Assembly (NCBI GenBank): GCA_964611755.1 | Contig: CAZTBB010000054.1 | Coordinates: 1-12,868 of the forward strand | DNA: 12,868 nucleotides | Reading direction: 5' to 3' | Source: CAZTBB01 sp964611755 | Lineage (GTDB): Bacteria; Pseudomonadota; Alphaproteobacteria; Micavibrionales; Micavibrionaceae | Part shown: positions 5,714-12,812 of the stretch, in pieces | Layout of the letters: each line of letters starts with the position of its first letter | Position numbering within the stretch: position 1 is the first letter of the stretch | The notes under the pieces: generated by a model | Databases searched by the model: none | What the model saw: the letters and a program-made list of their open reading frames with translations, nothing else | Told to the model about the DNA's origin: nothing | Translations under genes and position numbers: made by a program

Positions 5714-7561
5714 ATGAAACTAATTGAGAATATACATAGTATTATTGTCTATTTTCTTGGTTTTTCTCTTTTAACTTTGGGTGTTTTATTCACTTATAAT
5801 TCATTTGAAACGGCAAATTATGATGCTCTGATCTGGGCTATCCTGATAGAGGGGCTTTTGCTCGGCATTATTATTGTTCTTTACGTGTCACAAGTTCGCT
5901 TGAACAAAAAGATTAATGAAGAAAAAGACGAGGCCTTCAACCTGCTTGAAAACAGGTTGGCCGCGATGGAAGCCGCGGCTGACGGTATCGGGATCGTGGA
6001 TACCGAGGGCAATCTTGTTTACATGAATAAAGCTTTAAAAGATCTGCACGGGATTGAAGAAGGCCGTGAGGCCGAGTTTATCGGTAAGCCCTGGGCGGAG
6101 CTTTATTCCAAGAAAGGCAAGGACCAGATCGATAATGTTGTTCTGCCGCATCTTTATGAAACAGGTGCCTGGAGGGGGGATTCCCCGATTGTGCGCATGG
6201 ATGGTGAGGTGGTTTATGCCGCCATGTCTTTGACGTTGCTAAAAGATGGAAGCTTTATCGGGACGGCTAGAGATATTACCGGCGAGAGAAAAAATGCGGA
6301 AGAGAGAGAGCATTTGGAGCAACAATTTTATCAAGCGCAAAAAATGGAAGCGATTGGCCGTCTGGCGGGCGGTGTTGCACATGACTTTAATAACATTCTG
6401 GCCGCAATTACAGGTTATGCGGAGTTTTTGGAAGAGGACCTCAAGGATCAGCCTGATTTAAAAAAATTTGCGAAAAATATTCTTGTCGCGGGCAATCAAG
6501 CCAAAGACCTTGTGGAGCAAATGTTGGCCTTTTCGCGCCAGAAGCAAAGCGCCTCAGAGGTGACGGACCTTCGGGCATCCATCAAAGAGGCAATGTCTAT
6601 GCTGAATGCTAGCCTGCCTAAAACTGTGGAGCTAAACAATGAGGTGAAACTCGAAAGCGCGCCTATTCATGGGAATAGTACACAAATTTCGCAGGTCATT
6701 ATGAATCTGGGTGTGAATGCAAGTGATGCTCTAGAGGATGAGCATGGTAAAATTGATATCACCCTCGAGTTGGCCGATATGAGTGATGAGAGCATTCAGC
6801 CGATCCTAAGCGATGATATGCCTTTGGATGATGTGATTCCCATTGCGGATATTGAGGATGTCGATGCAAGCCGGAGTATATTGCGTTTGGGAACAATTTT
6901 CCGTGATGCTCCCTATGTGAAATTAACAGTGCAGGATTCCGGTTGTGGTATGAGCAAGGCCATCATGCAACATATTTTTGAGCCATTCTTTACCACAAAG
7001 CCCGTCGATAAAGGGACCGGGCTTGGCCTGTCGATGACCCATGGTGTGATTTCATCGCATAAAGGGGCCATGGTGGTTGATAGTGTTCTGGCACAGGGAA
7101 CGCGCTTTGATTTGTATTTTCCTCTTGTCGAAGAGCTTGTTACAGAGAGGTTGGACGATATTGCAGGCGGGCGCTCAGAAAGGGTGTCAGGCAATGTTCT
7201 CGTGGTGGAAGACAATGAGATGGTGCAAGATATGATGATGAGCCTTTTGTCACGTGAGGGCTATGACGCTGAAAAATGTGATACGGCGATAGAGGCTCTG
7301 GCCGTGATTAAAGAGAACCCGGATCATTTTGATTTAATCATTACGGACTATAACATGCCCAGAATGACCGGTTTGGAATTGGCCGAATCTGTTCATATGC
7401 ACAGCCCCGATCTGCCATTTGTCATGGTCTCGGGATACAGCCATGAAAAGCTTCAGGACATGATTGGTGATCATCCCGCAATTAAGGCGGTTATTCGCAA
7501 GCCGTTATCGAAAGATGCTTTTGTAGAGAAAATTAACGCTGTTCTCACAGAAGCCGCTTAG
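5714..7561 (+). CDS. membrane-bound PAS hybrid histidine kinase, CckA-like
   Basis: This 615-residue sensor has two membrane helices (about 9-28 and 38-59) joined by a short loop. A coiled segment, a PAS domain (about 83-190), a HisKA domain with phospho-acceptor His223 in GGVAHDFNNIL, an ATPase domain (about 320-470) and a C-terminal receiver (about 493-612) follow. The ATPase N-box holds Asn331 and Asn335, the G1 box is DSGCGM (408-413), and FEPFFTTK (422-429) leads into GTGLGLS (434-440). The receiver carries Glu499-Asp500, phospho-acceptor Asp545 in TDYNMPRMTG, Ser573 and Lys596. With almost no periplasmic part, it probably senses a cytoplasmic or membrane signal through PAS. About 45 acidic residues (353-397) sit between N-box and G1 box. 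A GTG at 5711 is the alternative start. The arrangement resembles CckA, but position beside a NarL-type regulator suggests a separate pathway. Confidence 0.92.
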   Translation: MKLIENIHSIIVYFLGFSLLTLGVLFTYNSFETANYDALIWAILIEGLLLGIIIVLYVSQVRLNKKINEEKDEAFNLLENRLAAMEAAADGIGIVDTEGNLVYMNKALKDLHGIEEGREAEFIGKPWAELYSKKGKDQIDNVVLPHLYETGAWRGDSPIVRMDGEVVYAAMSLTLLKDGSFIGTARDITGERKNAEEREHLEQQFYQAQKMEAIGRLAGGVAHDFNNILAAITGYAEFLEEDLKDQPDLKKFAKNILVAGNQAKDLVEQMLAFSRQKQSASEVTDLRASIKEAMSMLNASLPKTVELNNEVKLESAPIHGNSTQISQVIMNLGVNASDALEDEHGKIDITLELADMSDESIQPILSDDMPLDDVIPIADIEDVDASRSILRLGTIFRDAPYVKLTVQDSGCGMSKAIMQHIFEPFFTTKPVDKGTGLGLSMTHGVISSHKGAMVVDSVLAQGTRFDLYFPLVEELVTERLDDIAGGRSERVSGNVLVVEDNEMVQDMMMSLLSREGYDAEKCDTAIEALAVIKENPDHFDLIITDYNMPRMTGLELAESVHMHSPDLPFVMVSGYSHEKLQDMIGDHPAIKAVIRKPLSKDAFVEKINAVLTEAA

Positions 7562-7595
7562 GGGCTTTACCTTTGTATATGAATACGAGACAGTA

Positions 7596-8036
7596 ATGCT
7601 TATGAGTGATGGCGAACAATCAGCAGAGCATTTTCGTATCGACCGTGATGGGCAATGGTATCATAATGGCGACCCCATCCATCGCAAGGCCTTGGCCAAA
7701 TTATTTTCCGATAAAGGGTTAAAGCGAGATGAGAATGGGGCTTACTGGTTGGCATCACCTTATGAGAAATACCCCGTGCAGGTTGATGATGTTCCTTTTG
7801 TTATCACTGATTACCGCGAAGAGTCAGGCTCGTTTGTATTTACCTCCAATATGGATGAAGACGTCATTTTGTCTGCGCAAAACCCATTCATTCTGCGTGA
7901 TGGTATTCCTTACATCGAGATTCGAAATGGCCTAGAGGCACGTATTGGGCGCTCTGTGTTTTATCATCTTGTCAACCAATATGGATCGGAGATTACCAGT
8001 GGCGGGCAATGTTTTTCTCTTGGGGATGAGGCATAA
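7596..8036 (+). CDS. DUF1285 family protein
   Basis: The protein has 146 residues and no signal peptide or membrane segment. It matches the DUF1285 pattern as I know it: FRIDRDGQWYHNGDPI (13-28), RDENGAYWLASPYEKYPVQV (44-63), DDVPFVI (64-70), an IPYIEIRNGLEARIGRSVFY region (104-123) and a C-terminal SGGQCFSL (135-142). No enzymatic residues are evident and the family function is unknown to me. It begins 34 bases after the kinase stop. Its stop codon abuts the ATG of cca, so translation of the two is probably linked. A second ATG at 7602 could also be the start. Family members I recall are somewhat longer, but all recognisable motifs are present. Confidence 0.8.
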   Translation: MLMSDGEQSAEHFRIDRDGQWYHNGDPIHRKALAKLFSDKGLKRDENGAYWLASPYEKYPVQVDDVPFVITDYREESGSFVFTSNMDEDVILSAQNPFILRDGIPYIEIRNGLEARIGRSVFYHLVNQYGSEITSGGQCFSLGDEA

Positions 8037-9209
8037 ATGAAAAATCTTGAGCCTGTATCCAGAATAAATATGCCGCATCATATGGCATGCCCTGCTGTAC
8101 GTAAATTAATGGATGTGCTTGGGCGTGGCGCTTCCGATCCGGCCGCCCTGTTTGTCGGGGGGTGTGTCCGCAATGCCCTGATGGATGAGCCGCCAAGCGA
8201 TGTAGATATTGCAACAATTTGGACGCCGGATGAGGTTGTGAAGCTGTTGGAGGCGCAGGGGATCAAGGTTGTTCCAACGGGCGTAGATCACGGTACGGTT
8301 ACAGCTGTCATTGATGGGCAGAATTACGAGATTACGACACTGCGCCGTGATGTGGAGACCGATGGCAGGCGGGCTGTTGTGGCCTTCACAAAGGATTGGG
8401 CCGAGGATGCGCAGCGCCGCGATTTTACAATCAATACATTGCTCTGTGATATGGAAGGTCAAATTTATGACCCGAGCGGGCAGGGAATGGATGATCTGCA
8501 TGCGCGGCGCATTTTGTTTGTCGGAGAGCCATCCGAACGCATTGCGGAGGATATTTTGCGTATTCTGCGCTATTTTCGTTTCTATGGTTTGTATGGAAGA
8601 GATGCGCCGGATGAGAATACTCTGAAAGCATGTGCTAAGGCTGCCGATCAGATAGAAACATTGTCATCTGAGCGCATAACCCAAGAATTTTCGAAGATTA
8701 TCATGGGCCCTCGTGCTGCGGAGATTATTATGCTCATGCATGATCACGATGTTTTAGAACATGTTCTGGGTTTTGGTTTAAAAGAAGACTTGCACGCCTT
8801 TGATAAGGATATGGGGCTTGAAGCACGGTTGCTGAAGGTATGCTCACTGGATGAAGGCTTGCTTGACGGTCTGAATGAACGCCTGTCTTTTTCAAACAAG
8901 CAAAAACACAGGCTAAGAGATTTGCTCTCTTTGCTTCAATCCGAAGAGATGAACACTGAGCATTCCATCAAAAGGGCGCTGTATTTTTACGGGCGCGATC
9001 TTGCCATTCAAGCGCATCTGATGAAAGGCGGCGTTGCGGATGAGCATTTTGATCTGCTGATGTCATGGCCTGTTCCTGAGTTTCCAATCAAGGCGGCTGA
9101 TTTAATGGATCAGGGATTGAAGCCGGGGCCCTTGCTTGGGAAAAAATTAAAAGAGCTGGAAGCGCAGTGGATAGAGCAGGGGTTCCCGGAAGAGTTCCGT
9201 GCATCATAA
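8037..9209 (+). CDS. cca: CCA-adding enzyme / tRNA nucleotidyltransferase
   Basis: A class II nucleotidyltransferase that builds or repairs the 3' CCA of tRNAs from CTP and ATP without a nucleic-acid template. The 390-residue protein has the GGCVRN loop (41-46), the catalytic carboxylates Asp55 and Asp57 in SDVDIAT, the RRDF nucleotide-selecting motif (127-130) and the neck helix with EDILRILRYFRF (169-180). The C-terminal half is helical. I see no HD phosphohydrolase motif, as usual for the shorter alphaproteobacterial form. The same family includes poly(A) polymerases, but a complete RRDF and the genomic context favour CCA addition. The start ATG follows the DUF1285 stop with no spacer; its ribosome-binding site (GGGGATGAGG, 8022-8031) lies inside the DUF1285 coding region. 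The stop TAA overlaps the A-tract of the terminator. Confidence 0.94.
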   Translation: MKNLEPVSRINMPHHMACPAVRKLMDVLGRGASDPAALFVGGCVRNALMDEPPSDVDIATIWTPDEVVKLLEAQGIKVVPTGVDHGTVTAVIDGQNYEITTLRRDVETDGRRAVVAFTKDWAEDAQRRDFTINTLLCDMEGQIYDPSGQGMDDLHARRILFVGEPSERIAEDILRILRYFRFYGLYGRDAPDENTLKACAKAADQIETLSSERITQEFSKIIMGPRAAEIIMLMHDHDVLEHVLGFGLKEDLHAFDKDMGLEARLLKVCSLDEGLLDGLNERLSFSNKQKHRLRDLLSLLQSEEMNTEHSIKRALYFYGRDLAIQAHLMKGGVADEHFDLLMSWPVPEFPIKAADLMDQGLKPGPLLGKKLKELEAQWIEQGFPEEFRAS

Positions 9210-9216
9210 AAAAAGA

Positions 9217-9245
9217 GGCGCATTCAATAATGCGCCCCAGTTTTT
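9217..9245 (+). terminator. Hairpin terminator between convergent cca and hemF, probably bidirectional
   Basis: GGCGCATT (9217-9224) pairs perfectly with AATGCGCC (9229-9236) around a CAAT loop. On the plus strand it is followed by CCAG and five T residues (9241-9245). On the minus strand it is followed by TC and a seven-T tract (complement of 9208-9214), which is the better terminator. It therefore probably ends the trmL-hemF transcript strongly and cca less strongly. The A-tract includes the last two bases of the cca stop codon. Confidence 0.85.
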
Positions 9246-9270
9246 CTGCAAGTGTTTTAAAAAAAATCGG

Positions 9271-10209
9271 TTACGGCCACTTCACCTCCGGCGGCATAGA
9301 CATCAAAATGGCTTCGGTGTTGCCACCTGTTTTAAGGCCAAACTGTGTGCCGCGATCATGCAGCAGGTTAAATTCAACATAACGCCCGCGTTTAATAAGC
9401 TGGTGTTCGCGTTGATCATCACTCCATTCTTTATTCAATGATTTACGCACAATAGCCGGATAAATATCCGCAAAGGTGCGGCCAACATCTTGGGTGAATG
9501 CAAAGTCAGCCTCCCAATTATTGTTGTCTAAATAATCATAGAAGATGCCGCCAATACCGCGCGGTTCATTTCGGTGGGGTAAGAAGAAATATTCATCACA
9601 CCATTTTTTGAACTTGGGATAATAATCCGGATCATGCTTATCACAGCATTCCTGAAAAGCGCTATGGAATGCGGCTGTATCCGCTTCATCTTCGAACATT
9701 GGCGTCAGATCAGCACCACCGCCAAACCAGCTTTTAGAGGTGCAGATCATGCGTGTGTTCATATGCACAGCCGGAACAAGCGGGGATTGCATATGCGCGA
9801 CCAGAGAGATTCCGGAGGCCCAAAAGGCTCCATCACTCTCAACAGCACCAGGAATTTGTTTTGCAAAATCTTCGGAAAAGGTTCCATAGACGGTTGAGAT
9901 ATTGACACCAACTTTTTCAAAGACGCGGCCGCGCATGATAGACACTTCGCCGCCACCATGCAGAACAGAGCCTGACTCATTTGGCTGGCCTGAATTTTCG
10001 CGCTCCCATGGTTTGCGCTCAAAGCGTCCGGCATCCATATGGCCTTTTGGGGCATTGGCGGATAGCTCATCTTCTAGCTGTTCAAAGCGCTGGCAAATAG
10101 TATCACGAATATCGCGGAACCATTTGCTCGCTGCTGCCTGTTTGTTTTCCAGCTCTTCTAGTTTTTCTTCGGATACACTCATATTTTTAATATCTGTGGC
10201 CTTACTCAT
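9271..10209 (-). CDS. hemF: oxygen-dependent coproporphyrinogen III oxidase HemF
   Basis: HemF uses molecular oxygen to decarboxylate two propionates of coproporphyrinogen III, giving protoporphyrinogen IX in the haem pathway. It is a cytoplasmic homodimer. The 312-residue protein carries the family blocks in order: GGGEVSIMRGRVFEKVGVN (85-103), HMNTR (149-153), WFGGGADLTP (161-170), PHRNEPRGIGGIFYDY (211-226), RGRYVEFNLLHDRGTQFGL (274-292) and TEAILMSMPP (298-307). The N-terminus has an extra charged helix (about 10-55). The start is supported by GAGGAG (complement of 10218-10223) eight bases before the ATG; Met10 is a less likely alternative. It follows trmL on the same strand by about 80 bases. 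Location next to the bc1 operon links haem supply with haem-protein demand. Use of the O2-dependent enzyme implies aerobic or microaerobic life. Confidence 0.97.
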   Translation of the reverse strand: MSKATDIKNMSVSEEKLEELENKQAAASKWFRDIRDTICQRFEQLEDELSANAPKGHMDAGRFERKPWERENSGQPNESGSVLHGGGEVSIMRGRVFEKVGVNISTVYGTFSEDFAKQIPGAVESDGAFWASGISLVAHMQSPLVPAVHMNTRMICTSKSWFGGGADLTPMFEDEADTAAFHSAFQECCDKHDPDYYPKFKKWCDEYFFLPHRNEPRGIGGIFYDYLDNNNWEADFAFTQDVGRTFADIYPAIVRKSLNKEWSDDQREHQLIKRGRYVEFNLLHDRGTQFGLKTGGNTEAILMSMPPEVKWP

Positions 10210-10289
10210 CTTATTTACTCCTCGTCAGTCATATACAGAGTTGCAAAGAAAATCTACGCTTAAAAGGCATAAGCCGCCCTTGATAATAA

Positions 10290-10733
10290 TCAAGACGCCG
10301 TTTGCCGTAGCGCTTCTCCGGCAATCATTGCCGTGGCATTAACAATGTTCAGCGAGCGTGCCTTCCCATACATCGGGATGGTAACTTTTTCATCCACGGT
10401 GTCATGGACAAACGCAGGGGCGCCAGAACTTTCCTGGCCTGCAAGGAGTATGTCGCCTTCTTGAAAATTAAATTGCGTGTAGGGTTGGTCTGTTTTTGTT
10501 GTCATGAGAATGACACGGCCTTTTTTATTTGCCAAAAAATTATCCCAGTTATCATGCCTTTGAGGGTTCACAAGATCCCAATAATCCATCGCGGAGATAC
10601 GAATTTTTTTCTCGTTCCATGGAAAACCGCAGGGCTCAATAATATCAAGCCCCATGCCAAGACAAGCGCAAAGACGGATGGCGGCGCCTACATTTTGCGG
10701 GATATCTGGTTGGAAGAGGGCGATGTTGATCAT
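10290..10733 (-). CDS. trmL: tRNA (cytidine(34)-2'-O)-methyltransferase TrmL
   Basis: TrmL is a small SPOUT-fold enzyme that methylates the 2'-OH of nucleotide 34, the wobble position, in certain leucine tRNAs using S-adenosylmethionine. The 147-residue protein is a single SPOUT domain without an extra RNA-binding domain, as typical. Motif 1 is IPQNVGAAIRLC (11-22), motif 2 is LLAGQESSGAP (96-106), and motif 3 is IPMYGKARSLNIVNATAM (119-136), which forms the trefoil-knot cofactor pocket. The IIEPCGFPW segment (31-39) is specific for TrmL rather than other SPOUT proteins. The Shine-Dalgarno is weak (an A-rich run before the ATG). It is probably cotranscribed with hemF downstream and is divergent from petA. 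The exact tRNA target is family knowledge, not visible here. Confidence 0.93.
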   Translation of the reverse strand: MINIALFQPDIPQNVGAAIRLCACLGMGLDIIEPCGFPWNEKKIRISAMDYWDLVNPQRHDNWDNFLANKKGRVILMTTKTDQPYTQFNFQEGDILLAGQESSGAPAFVHDTVDEKVTIPMYGKARSLNIVNATAMIAGEALRQTAS

Positions 10734-10825
10734 AATAAAAATCTTTTTTCATATCAGATGACTTCGGTCAATTTTCAATGATTTAAAGTCTTGTAAGCTA
10801 TTCGCGCATAGTACACAATAGGTGC

Positions 10826-10861
10826 TTGATTCATGAGGTGAGCTTGTGTTATCTGAGCTTG
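10826..10861 (+). promoter_or_regulatory. Possible petA control region with an 8-base direct repeat
   Basis: TGAGCTTG occurs at 10839-10846 and again at 10854-10861, 15 bases apart start to start. A weak promoter reading, TTGATT (10826-10831) and TTATCT (10849-10854) with 17 bases between, would place the first repeat in the spacer and the second across the -10. That is where a regulator could bind. Promoter match is poor and the repeat short, so both are tentative. Confidence 0.25.
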
Positions 10862-10894
10862 CAAATTAATTAAACAAACCAGAGACATAATGGT

Positions 10895-11440
10895 ATGAGC
10901 GCGAAGACAAAAAACTTATCGAAATCCGGCGAAACAAAAAGAGATTTTCTGCAGCTAACAGCCGCCGCCTTTGGCGCTGTGGGTGCGGGATGCGTGGCTT
11001 GGCCATTTGTTCACAGCCTGAACCCGGCACAAGATACATTGGCTTTGGCCTCGATTGAGGTGGATTTGTCCCCTATTGGTGAAGGGCAAGCCATTACAGT
11101 GATGTGGCGCGGTAAGCCGGTTTTTATTCGCCATCGTACACAAGAAGAGATTGCGGCCGCGCAAGAGGTTGAACTGGATGGTTTGATTGATCGTGAAGCC
11201 GATAGTGATCGTATTCAAAAAGACCAATGGCTCGTTATTGTTGGTATTTGCACACATTTGGGCTGTGTTCCGACAGGCCAGAAATCAGGACAGATCAAGG
11301 GTGACTATGAGGGCTGGTTCTGCCCGTGCCATGGATCGCATTACGATACATCAGGCCGTATTCGGAAAGGCCCCGCGCCTAAGAACTTGCCTGTACCGCC
11401 ATATGAATTTGTTTCAGATACACGAATCAAAATTGGATAA
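10895..11440 (+). CDS. petA: ubiquinol-cytochrome c reductase, Rieske iron-sulfur subunit
   Basis: The Rieske protein takes an electron from ubiquinol at the Qo site of the bc1 complex and passes it to cytochrome c1. The 181-residue protein has an N-terminal targeting and anchor helix (about 16-40) and a periplasmic [2Fe-2S] domain. Cluster box 1 is CTHLGC (119-124) and box 2 is CPCHGSHY (143-150). Cys119, His121, Cys143 and His146 are the predicted ligands, and Cys124-Cys145 the structural disulfide. The targeting motif reads TKRDFLQ, with Lys15-Arg16 in place of the twin arginines usual for this Tat substrate. The ribosome-binding site is weak (AGAG at 10880-10884) and a two-codon ATG-GTA-TGA overlaps the start. 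It is the first gene of petABC, with petB 45 bases downstream. Confidence 0.96.
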   Translation: MSAKTKNLSKSGETKRDFLQLTAAAFGAVGAGCVAWPFVHSLNPAQDTLALASIEVDLSPIGEGQAITVMWRGKPVFIRHRTQEEIAAAQEVELDGLIDREADSDRIQKDQWLVIVGICTHLGCVPTGQKSGQIKGDYEGWFCPCHGSHYDTSGRIRKGPAPKNLPVPPYEFVSDTRIKIG

Positions 11441-11485
11441 TTCACCACATAGATTAAAAGTGATTGGATAATAAGGAAAAGAAAA

Positions 11486-12775
11486 ATGGGTAGTGGACAA
11501 AGAGCAGAATTTAAAAACCCTGTTGTGAATTGGATTGATGAACGTCTTCCGATTTTTACGTTGATGCAGCAGGAATATGGTGTGTTCCCAACGCCAAAGA
11601 ATTTTAACTACTTCTGGAATTTTGGTGCCATTTTGATGTTCATGCTGGTGACAATGATTGTCACAGGTATTGTCTTGGCCATGCAATATACGGCTCATGC
11701 GGATTATGCGTTTGATAGTGTTCAGCGCATTATGCGTGATGTGAATTATGGTTGGCTTATTCGTTATATTCACATGAATGGTGCCTCCTTCTTCTTTATT
11801 GCCGTTTACTTGCATATTTTCCGCGGCATGTATTACGGATCTTATAAGCGGCCGCGAGAGCTCTTGTGGATTCTCGGTGTTGTGATCTTCCTTCTTATGA
11901 TGGCAACGGCCTTTATCGGGTATGTCTTGCCATGGGGGCAGATGAGTTACTGGGGTGCGACTGTTATTACAAATCTCTTCTCAGCCATACCCCTCGTTGG
12001 TGATAGTATTGTGACATGGTTATGGGGCGGGTTCTCCGTAGATAACCCCACGCTAAACCGTTTCTTTGCGCTGCATTTCTTGCTTCCATTTGTGATCTTT
12101 GCAGTGGTGTTCCTGCATGTCTGGGCGTTGCACGTCACAGGATCAAATAACCCGACCGGCCTTGATGTAAAGAGCAAGCAAGACACGGTTCCATTCCACC
12201 CATATTATACCATTAAGGATAGCTTTGGATTGATCGTCTTCTTGATCTTGTTCGCGTTGTTTGTGTTCTTTGCACCGGATAGCCTCGGGCATGCGGATAA
12301 CTATATCCCGGCAAACCCACTGGTAACGCCTGCGCATATTGTGCCTGAGTGGTATTTCTTGCCATTCTATGCGATCTTGCGGGCCATTACCTTTGAAATT
12401 GGCATACCGGGCACTGAGATTGTGTTTATCTCGGCCAAGCTGGGTGGTGTCATTGCGATGTTTGGTGCGATTGCATTGTGGTTGGTTTTGCCCTGGCTTG
12501 ATTCACACCCAGTGCGCAGTGCTCGTTATCGCCCATTGTTTAGAACATTCTTTATTATTTTGATTGTTGATTTCCTATTCCTTGGATGGTTAGGGGCACA
12601 ATCGGCTGATGGGAAATTGTTGGGACTTCCTATGTCTTTCTGGGGCTTGGTTGCCACGGCTTATTATTTCGCCTTCTTTGTCGTTATTTTGCCCTTGCTG
12701 AGCAAGATCGAGAAGGGAAGCAAATTGCCGCCAAGTATTCATCAGGCAGTATTACAAAAAAACGCTAAAAAATAA
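11486..12775 (+). CDS. petB: ubiquinol-cytochrome c reductase, cytochrome b subunit
   Basis: Cytochrome b is the membrane core of the bc1 complex. It holds the low- and high-potential b haems and the Qo and Qi quinone sites of the proton-motive Q cycle. The 429-residue protein has about eight membrane helices. The four haem ligands are His96 and His110 in helix B, and His197 and His211 in helix D. The 14-residue offset in helix D is the bc1 rather than the b6f spacing. The Qo site shows GYVLPWGQMSYWGATVITNL (145-164) and the PEWY motif (287-290). A single long protein rather than split b6 plus subunit IV confirms the bc1 type. AAGGA upstream (11472-11476) supports the start at 11486. It ends before a separate cytochrome c1 gene, so b and c1 are not translated as the single fbcH-type precursor known from some rhizobia. 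Confidence 0.97.
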   Translation: MGSGQRAEFKNPVVNWIDERLPIFTLMQQEYGVFPTPKNFNYFWNFGAILMFMLVTMIVTGIVLAMQYTAHADYAFDSVQRIMRDVNYGWLIRYIHMNGASFFFIAVYLHIFRGMYYGSYKRPRELLWILGVVIFLLMMATAFIGYVLPWGQMSYWGATVITNLFSAIPLVGDSIVTWLWGGFSVDNPTLNRFFALHFLLPFVIFAVVFLHVWALHVTGSNNPTGLDVKSKQDTVPFHPYYTIKDSFGLIVFLILFALFVFFAPDSLGHADNYIPANPLVTPAHIVPEWYFLPFYAILRAITFEIGIPGTEIVFISAKLGGVIAMFGAIALWLVLPWLDSHPVRSARYRPLFRTFFIILIVDFLFLGWLGAQSADGKLLGLPMSFWGLVATAYYFAFFVVILPLLSKIEKGSKLPPSIHQAVLQKNAKK

Positions 12776-12812
12776 GAGGGCTCTAAAGAAAGAGTTTATT
12801 GTGAGGATTACA

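Noticed and set aside
7550..7568. Short AAGCC/GGCTT stem at the end of the hybrid kinase gene
   Set aside because: Only five base pairs and no T-tract, so not a terminator; the downstream DUF1285 gene is probably cotranscribed.
10279..10294. CTTGAT-AATA-ATCAAG hairpin over the trmL stop codon
   Set aside because: Perfect but only six AT-rich pairs and no T-tract in the trmL direction, so it probably does not separate trmL from hemF.
11414..11815. Minus-strand 133-codon frame over the petA-petB junction
   Set aside because: Antisense to the secure bc1 genes, with low-complexity His/Asn/Thr-rich composition.
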